From Aliishimia sp963721175 (GTDB lineage Bacteria > Pseudomonadota > Alphaproteobacteria > Rhodobacterales > Rhodobacteraceae), in NCBI GenBank assembly GCA_963721175.1, contig CAVRIG010000020.1, positions 248,001-312,000 of the forward strand: 64,000 nucleotides of DNA, given 5' to 3'. Shown one piece after another: positions 17,935 to 27,669 of the stretch. Positions within the stretch are counted from its first letter, which is position 1. Every line of letters begins with the position of its first letter. The translations under genes and the position numbers were made by a program. The notes under the pieces were generated by a model. The model worked only from the letters and a program-made list of their open reading frames with translations, did no database searches and was not told the DNA's origin.

Positions 17935-19783
17935 TCATGCGTCGGACGGCCGCGCGACCAGATCGAAGCTGTCCAGCCGGAACCGGTCACTCAACCAGAC
18001 CAGCAGCCGTTCTGCGACCGACAGGGCGGCGCGCTCCTCCATCACCAGACGTGCCACTGCCGGCACGTTGGTGATCAGCCCGTCCACGCCCATCGACATC
18101 ATTCGCGACATGGCCCGTGGATCGTCGACCGTCCAGACGTAGACCTTCTTGCCCGACGCATGCGCGCGCCGGAGAAGCGGGCCGGATACCTGGCCGGTGT
18201 TCACGGCCAGAAACTCGGCGTCGAGCGCGGCGAGATTGCCGATCGCGCGTGCGGCCAGAATGCCGACCGGCCAGTCGGGGCGCAGCTGGCGGATCTTCTT
18301 CACACCGGCCCGCTTGAGCGACATGATCATCACGTCGGCTCCCATGCCGACCTCCTCGACGACCTTGACGACGCGTTCTTCAAGTCGTTCGTCGTGGCCG
18401 TAGTACTTGAGTTCGATCAGAACCCGCCCACGGCCTTTCGCGGTCTCCAGCACGGCGCGCAATGTCGGGACGCGTGCATCGCCGTATGCGGGATCGAACC
18501 AGCTGCCGATGTCTATGCGATCAAGATCGTCCATCGTGGCGTCCCACACCTTGAGCGCCAGACCGGCCTGTTTCATGAAATCGCTGTCATGGGTCACGAT
18601 CACGGTGCCGTCCGCGATTTCCTGGACGTCGATCTCGACCCAGTCGGCACCGTCTTCGATCGCCTGTTCCACAGCAAGAACCGTGTTTTCCGGACGCGCT
18701 GCCGCCGAACCACGATGGGCGATGATCTCGACCTTCTGCGGTGCCGCGAGACGCTCGGCGAGAGTGCCCATGACCGAAACAGCGCCGAACCCCGACCCGA
18801 CCGCAACCAAAGCCAATCCGGCCAGCAGAAGGTCCCGACCGCGCGAACTCGACCTCGGCCAGGGGCGGCGGCATTTCGGGCGCGACCTTGCGATGCAGAT
18901 CATTGAGCAACATCGCCAGCGCGGCGTTCGACACACCTGCCAGCACCGCATTGGCCAGCGACCAGAGCGCGACGGTCAGCGCAGTCGCCACCACCACGTG
19001 TGAAAGATCCGGGAGCGCCAAGGCTTGGGCGGCGGACCCGAGAGCACCCATGACCCCTGCAAGCCCGAACGCCAGGATCAGTCGCAGTGCGAGCCAGCCG
19101 AGCACGATCCACACGATCTCGCCCCGCCGCCCCCGCAGACACTCCTCACTCCGTGCGAAGCAGTCGCGGGCCGGCACCTTGTCGATCAGGCGCAGATGCA
19201 GCGCCAACGCCCAGCCTGACAGCCGCCAGATCAACAGCGCCGACATCGCGACCAAAATGGCTGCAATCAACGACGCCGCCAGCAGAAACTCGGGCGGACG
19301 ATAGGTGAGGTAGTAGTTGATGTCATGTTCTGTCATCGTCAGAACCGCCACTCCGGCTGCAGCCAGCAGAAACGGCAGGGTCAGCATCGTGACGCGCAAC
19401 ACCAGACGCAGGGCGATATCGAAAACCCCACCCAGCCGCGAGAGTATCTGCCTCCACGCATTGGCAACCGTTGGCCAGAAACCGGAAACGGTACCGCGCA
19501 GCGCCGCCGTCATCAGCGCAATGTCCAAGACGGCAGCGACGATCAGCACCACCGCCACCGCCAAGGCGCCGAGCGCGCCGGCGGGACTGAGCAGAAACCC
19601 GGCAATTTCCTGATCGGTGAGCGCCATATCACCCGACCAGCGCAGCGCAAGACCGATGAGCAACCCCGCCAAGGGAAAAACCAGAACCGAAACCGCCAGT
19701 CGCACGCTCAGATGAAGCGTCGTGAAGGCAAGGGTCCGTTCCGCAGCGCGGCGGTAGGCAAGGAACGTCGCGCGCAAGCTCAT
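17935..19783 (-). pseudogene. Membrane-anchored glycerophosphodiester phosphodiesterase, frameshifted
   Basis: Two minus-strand frames join into one protein. From ATG 19783 come about seven transmembrane helices (residues ~20-300), typical of the GDPD-associated membrane domain, ending near PPPLAEVEFA. A break at about 18842-18851 in a GC-alternating run then shifts to the GDPD catalytic domain: IIAHRGSAAARPENT, WVEIDVQEIADGTVIVTHD, and a late GLITNVPA. The catalytic His, Glu and Asp residues are all present. A 2-base loss in GCGCGC would explain the shift. Apart from this the gene is undamaged, so the mutation is recent, or it is a sequencing error. The enzyme would cleave glycerophosphodiesters to glycerol-3-phosphate. 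Confidence 0.8.
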
Positions 19784-19864
19784 CGCGTCGATCCCCGATG
19801 ACAGAGGAAAATTTTGGCCGCGCCTTTCCGTGTGTGACGTGGCTGGCCACGCATACAGCGGAAT

Positions 19865-20083
19865 TCAGGAAGACGCATGCGACTTGCCAGGCATGATCCG
19901 GTTACAGAAATCGAGACCCTTCAGGGCGTTAGCTGCTGGCGGGTCTGCCTTGGTGCGCGCGATGTCCAGAGATTTGGAATTTGCAACGCCGATGTAAACC
20001 GTCTGCCGCACATTCATGATCGGCACCTCCGTCGACGCCTGATCCAGTGCGTCGCGGGTCATATGGGCTCTGCCGATGGCCAA
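19865..20083 (-). CDS. Doubtful small protein downstream of a membrane gene
   Basis: A 72-residue frame begins 3 bp after the stop of the upstream membrane-protein gene on the same strand. It contains PIMNVRQTVYIGVANSKSLDIA. No family, signal or helix is recognised. The tight spacing is the only support, and it may be chance. Confidence 0.2.
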   Translation of the reverse strand: MAIGRAHMTRDALDQASTEVPIMNVRQTVYIGVANSKSLDIARTKADPPAANALKGLDFCNRIMPGKSHASS

Positions 20084-20086
20084 GGG

Positions 20087-21331
20087 TCAGAAAAGCAAGA
20101 TGCGTTTTGCGGTGCGCAAGAGCTCCGCATAGGGCAGGCGCGTGACACCGGCTGCGAGCAGCGGCAGCAGCGATGCCGCCGCCAACGGCACGATCGCGGC
20201 GCGACTGAAGGGGATGACGGACAGTTTCCGGGCCGCTTCATCGGCCTTGAGCGCATCGGCCCCCGATGCCGGCTCCTCCTCCGGCGCGCCGGGTATAGCA
20301 GCCAGATTGCGGCCGAATATCTCGCGCTCCTGTGCACGGTAGTTGCGGGTAAGTTGCGCTGCCGCAGCGAACCGAGTGCGTCTGCGCAGGTCGTCCAAGG
20401 GCTGCCTGAAGGCCCAAAGCGGTGCTGCGAACAGCGCCACCGTCAGACCCACCCAAGCTGACAACAACCATCCGTAGGCTTCGAGGCTCAGAAGGTCCGC
20501 CTTCAGCGCTTGTGCCACCGCGCCGGCTACCGATACCGCGAGTGCGAAAACCAGTGCGGAGAAGACGTTGGGATGCTGACCCAGAAAGCCGAGCCCGCCC
20601 GCGCCGTCGGGGTGGGTGGCCACCAGCCGCATTTCGAGGCGCGCGACGCGACGCAGAAGAAGCGCCCATACGAAATAGCGCCAGAGCGCGCGCAGGAGCA
20701 GGAACCAGAACAAAGGTGCCGAGACTGCGCGCACCCACCAGCCCGCCGCAGTCAGTCGAGCGCCAGTCTCGAGCGTGGCGGTCCGCCACCCCGTTCCGCC
20801 GACATCGCTGACGAGGACCCCGAGATTGGCGATGCAGATGGCAAGCACTGCACAGATGAGGATCGGTGCGGTCGCCCGCGCCCGATCGATGGCTTGCACC
20901 ACCGCCTCTGCTGCGGCTGGCATCGCGCGCGGTGCAAGCAGCGGAGCATCGACGAAATGCCCAAGATAGCGACGCAGTTGCAGGTCCACCTTGCGGTCCA
21001 TCAGCACCAGAAGCGGCGCTGCAATCGCGTAGCGCGCGAAGGCGCTGAGGTCCCGCAGGAATGGCCCCGCGGCGGGGTCGCCCAGAGCGTCGCCTTGCAT
21101 CGCCGTCAGCAGCAAAAGCATGCCCCAGCACAAGAAAGCAGTGATCAGCGCACGGCGTGGGGCGGATTGAGCGGCCTTGGACAGCAGCCCAAGCCGGTCG
21201 TTCAGTCGCTCGAACGGGCCGCCTTCGTGCAGGCCGAAATCGGCGATGACCTTTTGCAGGCGTTCACGTCGTTCGTCAGGTTTGACCGGATGATCGCCAC
21301 TGTCCTCGGCACCGTCCTCAGATTTGTTCAC
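20087..21331 (-). CDS. Multi-pass membrane protein of unknown function
   Basis: A 414-residue protein starting at ATG 21331 with an acidic, soluble N-terminus (about 60 residues). About seven hydrophobic segments follow: near 63-82, 96-110, 155-177, 203-228, 255-274, 284-306 and 383-402. A conserved-looking basic linker (LLLRRVARLEMRLVATHPDGAGGLGFLG) lies between helices 4 and 5. I cannot name a family with confidence. It stands alone between the glycerophosphodiesterase and the cytochrome operon. Confidence 0.7.
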   Translation of the reverse strand: MNKSEDGAEDSGDHPVKPDERRERLQKVIADFGLHEGGPFERLNDRLGLLSKAAQSAPRRALITAFLCWGMLLLLTAMQGDALGDPAAGPFLRDLSAFARYAIAAPLLVLMDRKVDLQLRRYLGHFVDAPLLAPRAMPAAAEAVVQAIDRARATAPILICAVLAICIANLGVLVSDVGGTGWRTATLETGARLTAAGWWVRAVSAPLFWFLLLRALWRYFVWALLLRRVARLEMRLVATHPDGAGGLGFLGQHPNVFSALVFALAVSVAGAVAQALKADLLSLEAYGWLLSAWVGLTVALFAAPLWAFRQPLDDLRRRTRFAAAAQLTRNYRAQEREIFGRNLAAIPGAPEEEPASGADALKADEAARKLSVIPFSRAAIVPLAAASLLPLLAAGVTRLPYAELLRTAKRILLF

Positions 21332-21740
21332 GTCCCTTGCCCCACTTGGTTTCTTCGCCTGCTTTCCCAGTACCTATTCTTGTTTCGAAGAGTCGGTACT
21401 GAAGATGCCTGGCCGAAGCGGATCTTTGGTCAGGCGTCGGACCTTCGTGAATTGCGCCGGATCCGGACTTGCTCGCGCCACGCACTCATGTCGGGACATC
21501 AGACGTGCCTCCCCGTCGCCTTCCGGGTCTTTTCAGATCCGACTTTACATCATTGCGCTTGATATTGAATGGTTCTCGTTTGCCGGCGGAGGGCCTGCAG
21601 TGCACCGCGCCGGCCCTCATCCCGGGACCGCCGTCACCGGCGCCCGCATGAACAGCACCCGGGGGTCGGTGCTCCCGACTGTGGTCCTCAAGAAACATGG
21701 CTCCTTGGTGGTGGCGGCGCTGTCACGTCTCCTGCGCATG
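21332..21740. other. Intergenic region downstream of the octaheme cytochrome gene
   Basis: About 410 bp between two minus-strand genes, with no supported gene. Its left part probably holds the promoter of the membrane protein at 20087-21331. The right part would hold the end of the long cytochrome operon. No clear stem-loop followed by a T-run was found. Confidence 0.3.
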
Positions 21741-23720
21741 TTATGGCTCGTCTGCGGATCGCGACGGCGGGGGCAGGAGCGCATCCGATGGGACCGGGGC
21801 GCCGCCAAGTTCTTCCCTGAAGGTGAGCAATGTCATATCGCCGGGAAGTGCGGAGAGAGCCTCTTCGACGATGGCGAGCGCCCGCTCCGGGCCCTCGACC
21901 GCCGCAGCGATCCGGACGCGCATGACCCAGGCTTCCTGTCTTTGCGGGTCGAGCCGGACCACTTCGGCGAAGGCCTGCTCGGCGGCGGCCATGTTCCGCA
22001 TCGTCAGCGAGACACCCGCAAGCTGAAGATGGGTTTCGGGAAAATCGAGCCGGCTCGCCATCGCCGCCTGCCACTCACCCATCGCCGATTGGAAGCTTTG
22101 CTGGATCCGCCGCGGGAACCTGGCGACGGGCGCGTCGAGCAGGGCGCGCGCGGCGGCGATGCGGACGGTGAGGACCGGATCGTCGAGCAGTTCCACGATC
22201 CGCAGAACCCGGTCCTGCGGTGGCGCCAGGCGCTGCACGCCGACGGCGGAGGCGCGGACCAGTGGATCGGGATCGGAGAGGAACGGCGCGAGCGCCTCGG
22301 CCGCCTCGGCGCTTTCCGACTGCTCGAGAAGCCAGGCCGCCGTCGCCCGCACGATTCCCGGCTGGTCCTCGTCCGCGACGAGCGTGGCGAGGTCGCCCGC
22401 GCCCGCCACCGGGTTTTCGAACCCGCGGGCCAGGGTCACGCCAAAATGGTCGCCGCGGTTGTCGCTTTGCGGAAAGCGGCGCGCAATTTCCGACGCCGCC
22501 CACTCCGCGCTCTTTTCGGCATGGCATGTCGTGCAGGCATCCGATGCGCCGGTGGCCGCCGCGAGGTCGGGCCGCGGCACCCGGAAGGAATGGTCGGCAC
22601 GCCAGTCGTTGCCCATGTAGACCCGCTCGGGCGCGTGGCAGTTCTTGCACTGGGCACCGTCGGTCCCGGGCTCATGGAAATGATGATCGGGGCTGTCGTA
22701 GAGCTTTCGCTTCAGTGTCGAAAAGGCCGGGTTTCCCGCGGGCGAATGGCACTGGGTGCAGACGGCATTGCCTTCGGCCACGAGGTCGCCGCTATGCGGG
22801 TTGTGGCAATCGACACACCCCACGCCTTTGGCATACATCTTCGACTGCAGGAAGGAGCCGTAGACGTAGACCTCGTCGAGGATCTGACCGTCGGCCTGGT
22901 ACAGCCCGGGGCGCAGCAGGGAGAGCCCATAGGCATCGTGGTAGGGCGTGCCGGGGAGGGGAGAGGCGTCGTCATGCGCCTCGCGCCGTGAGTGACAGGT
23001 CGCGCATTGCTGGATCGTCGCCTCCGTGGTGGCAAAGGGCTGGGAAAAGCCGTGGGCCTCGGGCGCCGGCGCCTCGCGGGTCGTGCCGAGAGCCCTGGCC
23101 CAGGCGACATGCGTGGAACCGGGCCCGTGGCACGCCTCGCAGCCGACCCCGATCTCCGCCTGCGTCGACGCGTAGCTGCCCGTCGTCGCCTCGTAATTCT
23201 TCTCGAAGCCGGTGGCGTGGCACTCCGCACAGCGGCCGTTCCATGTCTTGTAGGACCCCGTCCAGTGCAGGCCGTCGTCGGGGGGCAGGTCCTGATCGGG
23301 GTAAAGGTGGAACCAGCCGCCCTGCTCCGTGTCCCAGACAACGTCGAAGCTCTGGATCCGGCCGGGTTCGGTCTCCAGCAGGTATTGCTGCAAGGGTTCG
23401 ATTCCCGCCACCGAGTGCACACGGTAATCGGTCGTCTCCCCGTCCTTCTCCGTCACCTCCACACGATAAGCGTCGCCCTCGATCCGGAAGCGCGCGGTCA
23501 TGCCGTCATGCTCGAAGACGGTCCCGTCGAAGTCCGCGACCACGGTGTCCGGCGACGGCAACGTCCAGGCGAGCGCGTGGTGCGACCCCTCCCAGTCGGC
23601 GGCAGCACCTTCGTGGCAATCGATGCAGGACTGAGAGCCGACATAGTCGCTCTCCGCCGCCGCGAGCGCGGGCCAGAGCAGTGCCAACAGAGAAATCAGA
23701 AAAATACGCGTATGGTTCAA
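21741..23720 (-). CDS. Octaheme c-type cytochrome with HEAT/TPR-like C-terminal repeats
   Basis: A 659-residue secreted protein. TTG 23720 is the likely start: it overlaps the BatD stop (TTGA) and begins directly with a signal peptide (NHTRIFLISLLALLWPALAAA). The mature part has eight CxxCH haem sites: CIDCH, CAECH, CEACH, CATCH, CVDCH, CTQCH, CKNCH and CTTCH. The first part resembles cytochrome c554/octaheme reductase families. After about residue 430, HEAT-like repeats (DPDPLVRASAVGVQRL) and then TPR-like helices (AEQAFAEVVRLDPQRQEAWV) follow. It should be a periplasmic electron carrier or redox enzyme. Its link to a MoxR/Bat operon is unusual. Confidence 0.85.
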   Translation of the reverse strand: MNHTRIFLISLLALLWPALAAAESDYVGSQSCIDCHEGAAADWEGSHHALAWTLPSPDTVVADFDGTVFEHDGMTARFRIEGDAYRVEVTEKDGETTDYRVHSVAGIEPLQQYLLETEPGRIQSFDVVWDTEQGGWFHLYPDQDLPPDDGLHWTGSYKTWNGRCAECHATGFEKNYEATTGSYASTQAEIGVGCEACHGPGSTHVAWARALGTTREAPAPEAHGFSQPFATTEATIQQCATCHSRREAHDDASPLPGTPYHDAYGLSLLRPGLYQADGQILDEVYVYGSFLQSKMYAKGVGCVDCHNPHSGDLVAEGNAVCTQCHSPAGNPAFSTLKRKLYDSPDHHFHEPGTDGAQCKNCHAPERVYMGNDWRADHSFRVPRPDLAAATGASDACTTCHAEKSAEWAASEIARRFPQSDNRGDHFGVTLARGFENPVAGAGDLATLVADEDQPGIVRATAAWLLEQSESAEAAEALAPFLSDPDPLVRASAVGVQRLAPPQDRVLRIVELLDDPVLTVRIAAARALLDAPVARFPRRIQQSFQSAMGEWQAAMASRLDFPETHLQLAGVSLTMRNMAAAEQAFAEVVRLDPQRQEAWVMRVRIAAAVEGPERALAIVEEALSALPGDMTLLTFREELGGAPVPSDALLPPPSRSADEP

Positions 23721-25042
23721 GCGGTGGCCCCCGGGTTCAAGGGTGGGAGAGCGCGCCGCGCAGTGGGCGCGGTTTCGGCCCTGCGCGCTGTGCGCAATGC
23801 GGTGTCGAGATGATTCCAACCGTCGCGAGGGTCGGCTTCGGTTTTCATGCGCGCACCGTACCGCGCGCGACCCAAGGTCGCCAGAGCGGATTGCACACCG
23901 GGATCATGGCGCGGATCGGCGCCGTTCACGCGCGCAGCCCATATGTCGAGCGCGGGGTAGAGCGCGCCCAGGTCCTGTCGTTTGACGGTCTCGGACAGTT
24001 CGCGCCAGGCGTGATCTTCGGACGCGACCTGGGCGGCGCGATGCGCGGCCAGCTTGCGGCGCAGCGGCGGCAACGCAAGGCGCAGGGCGATCGCAAGGAG
24101 GATCAGGCATCCAACGCCTGCGGCCGCCAGAACCATGATCTGCCGACGGCTCTCGGGATCGGCAAGCGCCGCGGGCGGACCGTCCACGGAAATGTCCACA
24201 GCCTCGGCGCGCGCGCTCACCACCTTGCCGGTGTCGATGTCGAACCAGTCCAATGTGATCTCGGGCAGCGTTCCGGCACCTCCGCTCTCGGCGACATATG
24301 TCACGCTCTCGATCCGCGTGCCGCCGAGCGTACCGCGATCGTCGGTTTCATCGAGACGAGGCGCGTCCGGATAGGCGGCGACGCCGGGTACGGAGACCGG
24401 TGCGAGCAGGTTCGGCAGGAACATCGGTGAGACGCCCGCCACCTCCACCGTCACGGTGCGCGTCACGCTGTCGCCGGGTGTCATCGCCCCCGGTTCTCCG
24501 GTGATCTCCTGCCTCAGGTCGAGGTCCGAGGCTGCGATGAAGGGGTCGAGCGCCTCCGCGCCCGCGGGCAGGACACCCGTGAAGGCAAGTGAATTGGTTG
24601 GGAGCGTCACGCGCACGGGCTGATCCGCATCGGGATCGGCCCAGGTCACGACCACGTCTTCCGGTGGGAGCTCGAACGCACCCGGCACCATCGGCGATAT
24701 GCTGTAGCGCCGCGAGATCCCGGACCATGTCTCGCCATCGATCCGCTCCGAGGTGGGGTTGGTCGCACCCTCGGGCACGCGGACCAGCAGGTTGGGCGTC
24801 TCGAAGCTCGGCCAGACCGGCGGCGCGGGCATGTAGCTCGGGACCAGCACCGTGAGGCGGAGCGTGAGGAACTGGCCGGGGATCGCCTCCGTCTCGGGGA
24901 AGTCGACGCGCAGAAGCGGCGTGTTCGGGGTGTCGACCGCGTCTGCCGGGTCGTCGGAGCGGGTAGGGGAGTCGGCACCCTGCGCGCAGACCGACACCGG
25001 CACGCAAAATGCCACCACGAGCGCGAAAACGGCGGGCCTCAT
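23717..25042 (-). CDS. batD: BatD-like periplasmic/membrane protein
   Basis: A 441-residue protein with an N-terminal signal peptide (MRPAVFALVVAFCVPVSVCA). A beta-rich extracytoplasmic region has the BatD-like pattern LRVDFPETEAIPGQFLTLRLTVLVPSYMP (split) and PGDSVTRTVTVEVAGVSPMFLP. One C-terminal helix lies near residues 306-326 (IMVLAAAGVGCLILLAIAL), and a cytosolic helical tail follows. BatD proteins accompany MoxR and vWA proteins in Bat operons. Their exact task is unsettled. Its stop overlaps the TTG start of the octaheme cytochrome; its start is 66 bp after the vWA/TPR gene. Confidence 0.8.
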   Translation of the reverse strand: MRPAVFALVVAFCVPVSVCAQGADSPTRSDDPADAVDTPNTPLLRVDFPETEAIPGQFLTLRLTVLVPSYMPAPPVWPSFETPNLLVRVPEGATNPTSERIDGETWSGISRRYSISPMVPGAFELPPEDVVVTWADPDADQPVRVTLPTNSLAFTGVLPAGAEALDPFIAASDLDLRQEITGEPGAMTPGDSVTRTVTVEVAGVSPMFLPNLLAPVSVPGVAAYPDAPRLDETDDRGTLGGTRIESVTYVAESGGAGTLPEITLDWFDIDTGKVVSARAEAVDISVDGPPAALADPESRRQIMVLAAAGVGCLILLAIALRLALPPLRRKLAAHRAAQVASEDHAWRELSETVKRQDLGALYPALDIWAARVNGADPRHDPGVQSALATLGRARYGARMKTEADPRDGWNHLDTALRTARRAETAPTARRALPPLNPGATA

Positions 25043-25108
25043 TCGCCGTCCGCCCCTGTGTCGGGGGGCTCCGCATCATCCGCCGTGCCGGAACCTGCCT
25101 GTGGCGTT

Positions 25109-26668
25109 TCACCTGGACTCTGTTCCCGCTTGAACTTCCACGTCCGTCGGGCCGCGGGCCTCCTCGAGCGCGAACCGCATGCGCAGGAAGTCTTCGGTGC
25201 GGGTGTCCACCGTGTTCATCCACTGCTCCGTGGTCATCAGGCCCGCGCCACCGTCTTCGGGCGCCTCCATCTGCGTCTCGGCCCCGCGCTCGGACTCGTT
25301 GTCGAAAACCACCTCGTCGGCACCGATCCCGGCCTCCTCGCCGGTATCCTCGGCTTCGCGCAGCTCTTCGATATACTCCACGATCCGCTGAGCCTGATCG
25401 CGGTTCGCGGCTGCAGTGGGATAGTCCGGGTCCCGCTCGAGGACCGTCTCGAAGGATCGCACCCCGTCGCGGTACTGGCGCGACTTGACATGGGCCATCC
25501 CCTGAATGAAGGCGGCCTGGGCCGTTTCCACGCGGTCGAGCACCTCGATCGCCGTCTCGTATTGGCCGTCTCGATAAAGTGCGTAGCCGCGCCAGAGCGG
25601 ATCGATGAACCGCTCCGCCGCCCTGCCGAAGTCGCGGTCCTCGTAAGCCAGCCGTCCTTGCTGGTCAGGCGTCAGAAACCAGTCGATGACCCCGTCGGCA
25701 CGCGCCGTGCCGGGCGTGCCGAGCGAGAGTGCGAGCGCGCCGACCGCTGCCCACCGCATCGTCCAGCCGCGCCGGAACCAGGCGAGCAGGAGCAGGGCGG
25801 CGGGCCAGGCGAGCCAGTGCGCGCGGTCCTCCCAGGGCTGGTCGACGTCCTCAAGTTGCGCCCGGGCGTAGGCGGCGTTCAGCAGCCCGTCGATCCGGTG
25901 GAGGTCGGCGGCGTCGGGCGTGACGGCCACAACCGGCGCGGAAAGCGCGTCGAGCCCCCGGTCGCGACCGCTATCGGGCAGCATGGAGAGAACGGCGACG
26001 GCCATGGCGCTCGCGTCGAGTGCGGCGACGTCGGCAGGGTCGATCGCGTCGGTGACGAAGAGAATGCCGCCGGTCGCACTGGCCGCCTCTTCGGCGAGCA
26101 GAGCCTCGGCGAGCGCCAGTGCCTCTGCCGCAACCGACCCCTCGGCCGGCATGATCTCGGGTGCAAGCCCCGCGAGATAGGGCACCATCACGCCCGGATC
26201 CTCGGTCATCGGCAGGACGACATGCGCGCTGCCGGCATAGGCGACGAGGGCGGTGCGCGCCCCGGCGCGCAGGTCGAGGAAATCGCGGATCTTCTGCTTG
26301 CCCCGTTCGAGGCGCGAAGGCGCGACGTCCGTCTCCTCCATCGACGGCGTGACGGCCAGCACGATCACGGCCGGGGCGGATTGCGCCGCAAAGGGGTCGG
26401 GCACCCGCGACCACGTGGGCCCGGCTGCGCCGAGTGCCGTGAGCGCGAGCGTGACCGCGACGACGTCTATGGGCTTCAGGCGCGTGCCTCCGCGCCGCCC
26501 GACGGTGAGCGCGTCGCGCAGGTGCGGGGCGATCGCGTCGGTGGCGATGCCGCGGGTCCGGTTTGCCCGCCGCACGGCCCACCACAAGACCAGGATCACC
26601 GGCAGGAGCGCGAGCCAGGCCGGGCGCAGGAAGTGGAATGCCTCGACAAAGAGCGCGGCGTCATTCAT
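25109..26668 (-). CDS. batB: vWA-TPR membrane protein (BatB/BatC fusion) with degenerate MIDAS
   Basis: A 519-residue protein. One N-terminal helix sits near residues 17-32 and another at about 62-80. A vWA domain covers about 95-270, a third helix pair about 300-335, then TPR-like repeats (DRDFGRAAERF, LYRDGQYETAIEVLDRV, VRSFETVLERDPDYPTAAAN) run to about 440, with an acidic tail. The usual MIDAS start D-x-S-x-S is replaced by AVTPSMEETDVAPSRLERG, so the metal-binding Asp is missing. The rest of the vWA motif is clear. The start overlaps the stop of the BatA-like gene (ATGA). It is probably a scaffold partner of MoxR. Confidence 0.85.
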   Translation of the reverse strand: MNDAALFVEAFHFLRPAWLALLPVILVLWWAVRRANRTRGIATDAIAPHLRDALTVGRRGGTRLKPIDVVAVTLALTALGAAGPTWSRVPDPFAAQSAPAVIVLAVTPSMEETDVAPSRLERGKQKIRDFLDLRAGARTALVAYAGSAHVVLPMTEDPGVMVPYLAGLAPEIMPAEGSVAAEALALAEALLAEEAASATGGILFVTDAIDPADVAALDASAMAVAVLSMLPDSGRDRGLDALSAPVVAVTPDAADLHRIDGLLNAAYARAQLEDVDQPWEDRAHWLAWPAALLLLAWFRRGWTMRWAAVGALALSLGTPGTARADGVIDWFLTPDQQGRLAYEDRDFGRAAERFIDPLWRGYALYRDGQYETAIEVLDRVETAQAAFIQGMAHVKSRQYRDGVRSFETVLERDPDYPTAAANRDQAQRIVEYIEELREAEDTGEEAGIGADEVVFDNESERGAETQMEAPEDGGAGLMTTEQWMNTVDTRTEDFLRMRFALEEARGPTDVEVQAGTESR

Positions 26669-27669
26669 GCGGCTGCCTTCCCGGCGCGTCCGGCGCGACG
26701 GCGCGCGACGCCGAAATGCAGGAGGGCAGCCGTGGCCGTACCGATCACCGCCGCCGCCGCGAGGGCCATCCAGGACAGCGACTGGCGGGGGCGGAAGGAC
26801 AGCGTCTCGACTTCGCGCGGGGCGAGCGCGTCGATCCGGTCGTAGACCTCCTGCAGCGCGTCTTCGTCCCCGGCAAAGAAAAACTGCCCGCCCGAACGGT
26901 CGGCCACGGCCCTCAGCGTGGCGAGGTCCACCCGATCCTCACCCGTGGCGTCGGGATCGCCCACGCCGATGGTGAAGATCTCGACGTCCCGGTCGGCGGC
27001 GATCTCGGCGGCGTTGACCGGGCTCATCCGGCTCGCCGTGTCGGAGCCGTCGGAGAGCAGGATCAGCAGCCGCTGCTCGATCTCGGAGGCCTCGAAGGTG
27101 CGGATCGCCAGCCCGATGGCGTCGCCGAGCGCGGTATGCGGGCCGGCCATGCCGACCTCGGTGCGGTCGAGAAGCATGAGGATGGTGTCGAGATCGTCGG
27201 TCAGCGGGGCCTGCAGATACGCGGCGGAGCCGAACACGATAAGCGCCATCCGGTCACCATCGCGGCCCGCGACGAAAGACCCGACGACGTCGCGCACCCC
27301 GGCGAGGCGCTGCTTGCGCGCGCCGTCGGGCGTCGCGAAGTCGCGCGCGTCCATCGAGCCGGAGATGTCGATGGCGAGCACGACGTCGCGCGCCGAACGC
27401 TCCACGGTGACGGGGGCGCCAACCCGCTCGGGCCGGGCGAGGGCGAGAATGACAAGACCCCAGCAGAGCACGGCGGCAAGCGTCGCGATGCGCGGACGCG
27501 AAAGCACCACGGCCCCGGCGCGCGGCTCGGCGCCCGCCGCCTCGACCACGCGGCGAAAGAAGGGGAAGCGCAGCGCCTCCTCGCGCTCCCGGTGTGGCGG
27601 CAGCAGGCGCCAGGCGAGGAGCGGCAGGGGCAGGAGCAAGAGCGCCCAGGGGACGGCGAGCGAGATCAT
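26665..27669 (-). CDS. batA: vWA-domain membrane protein BatA
   Basis: A 334-residue protein. ATG 27669 (MISLAVPWALLLLPLPLLA) is chosen because it overlaps the upstream stop as ATGA and starts with the usual membrane helix; the longer frame adds only low-complexity Arg/Ala. A second helix lies near residues 58-72. The vWA domain has an intact MIDAS (AIDISGSMDARDF) plus Thr and Asp partners (GPHTALGDAIGLA, LLSDGSD). A C-terminal helix is near residue 300. It faces the periplasm with its neighbours in a MoxR/Bat complex, as inferred from known operons of this type. Confidence 0.88.
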   Translation of the reverse strand: MISLAVPWALLLLPLPLLAWRLLPPHREREEALRFPFFRRVVEAAGAEPRAGAVVLSRPRIATLAAVLCWGLVILALARPERVGAPVTVERSARDVVLAIDISGSMDARDFATPDGARKQRLAGVRDVVGSFVAGRDGDRMALIVFGSAAYLQAPLTDDLDTILMLLDRTEVGMAGPHTALGDAIGLAIRTFEASEIEQRLLILLSDGSDTASRMSPVNAAEIAADRDVEIFTIGVGDPDATGEDRVDLATLRAVADRSGGQFFFAGDEDALQEVYDRIDALAPREVETLSFRPRQSLSWMALAAAAVIGTATAALLHFGVARRRAGRAGKAAA

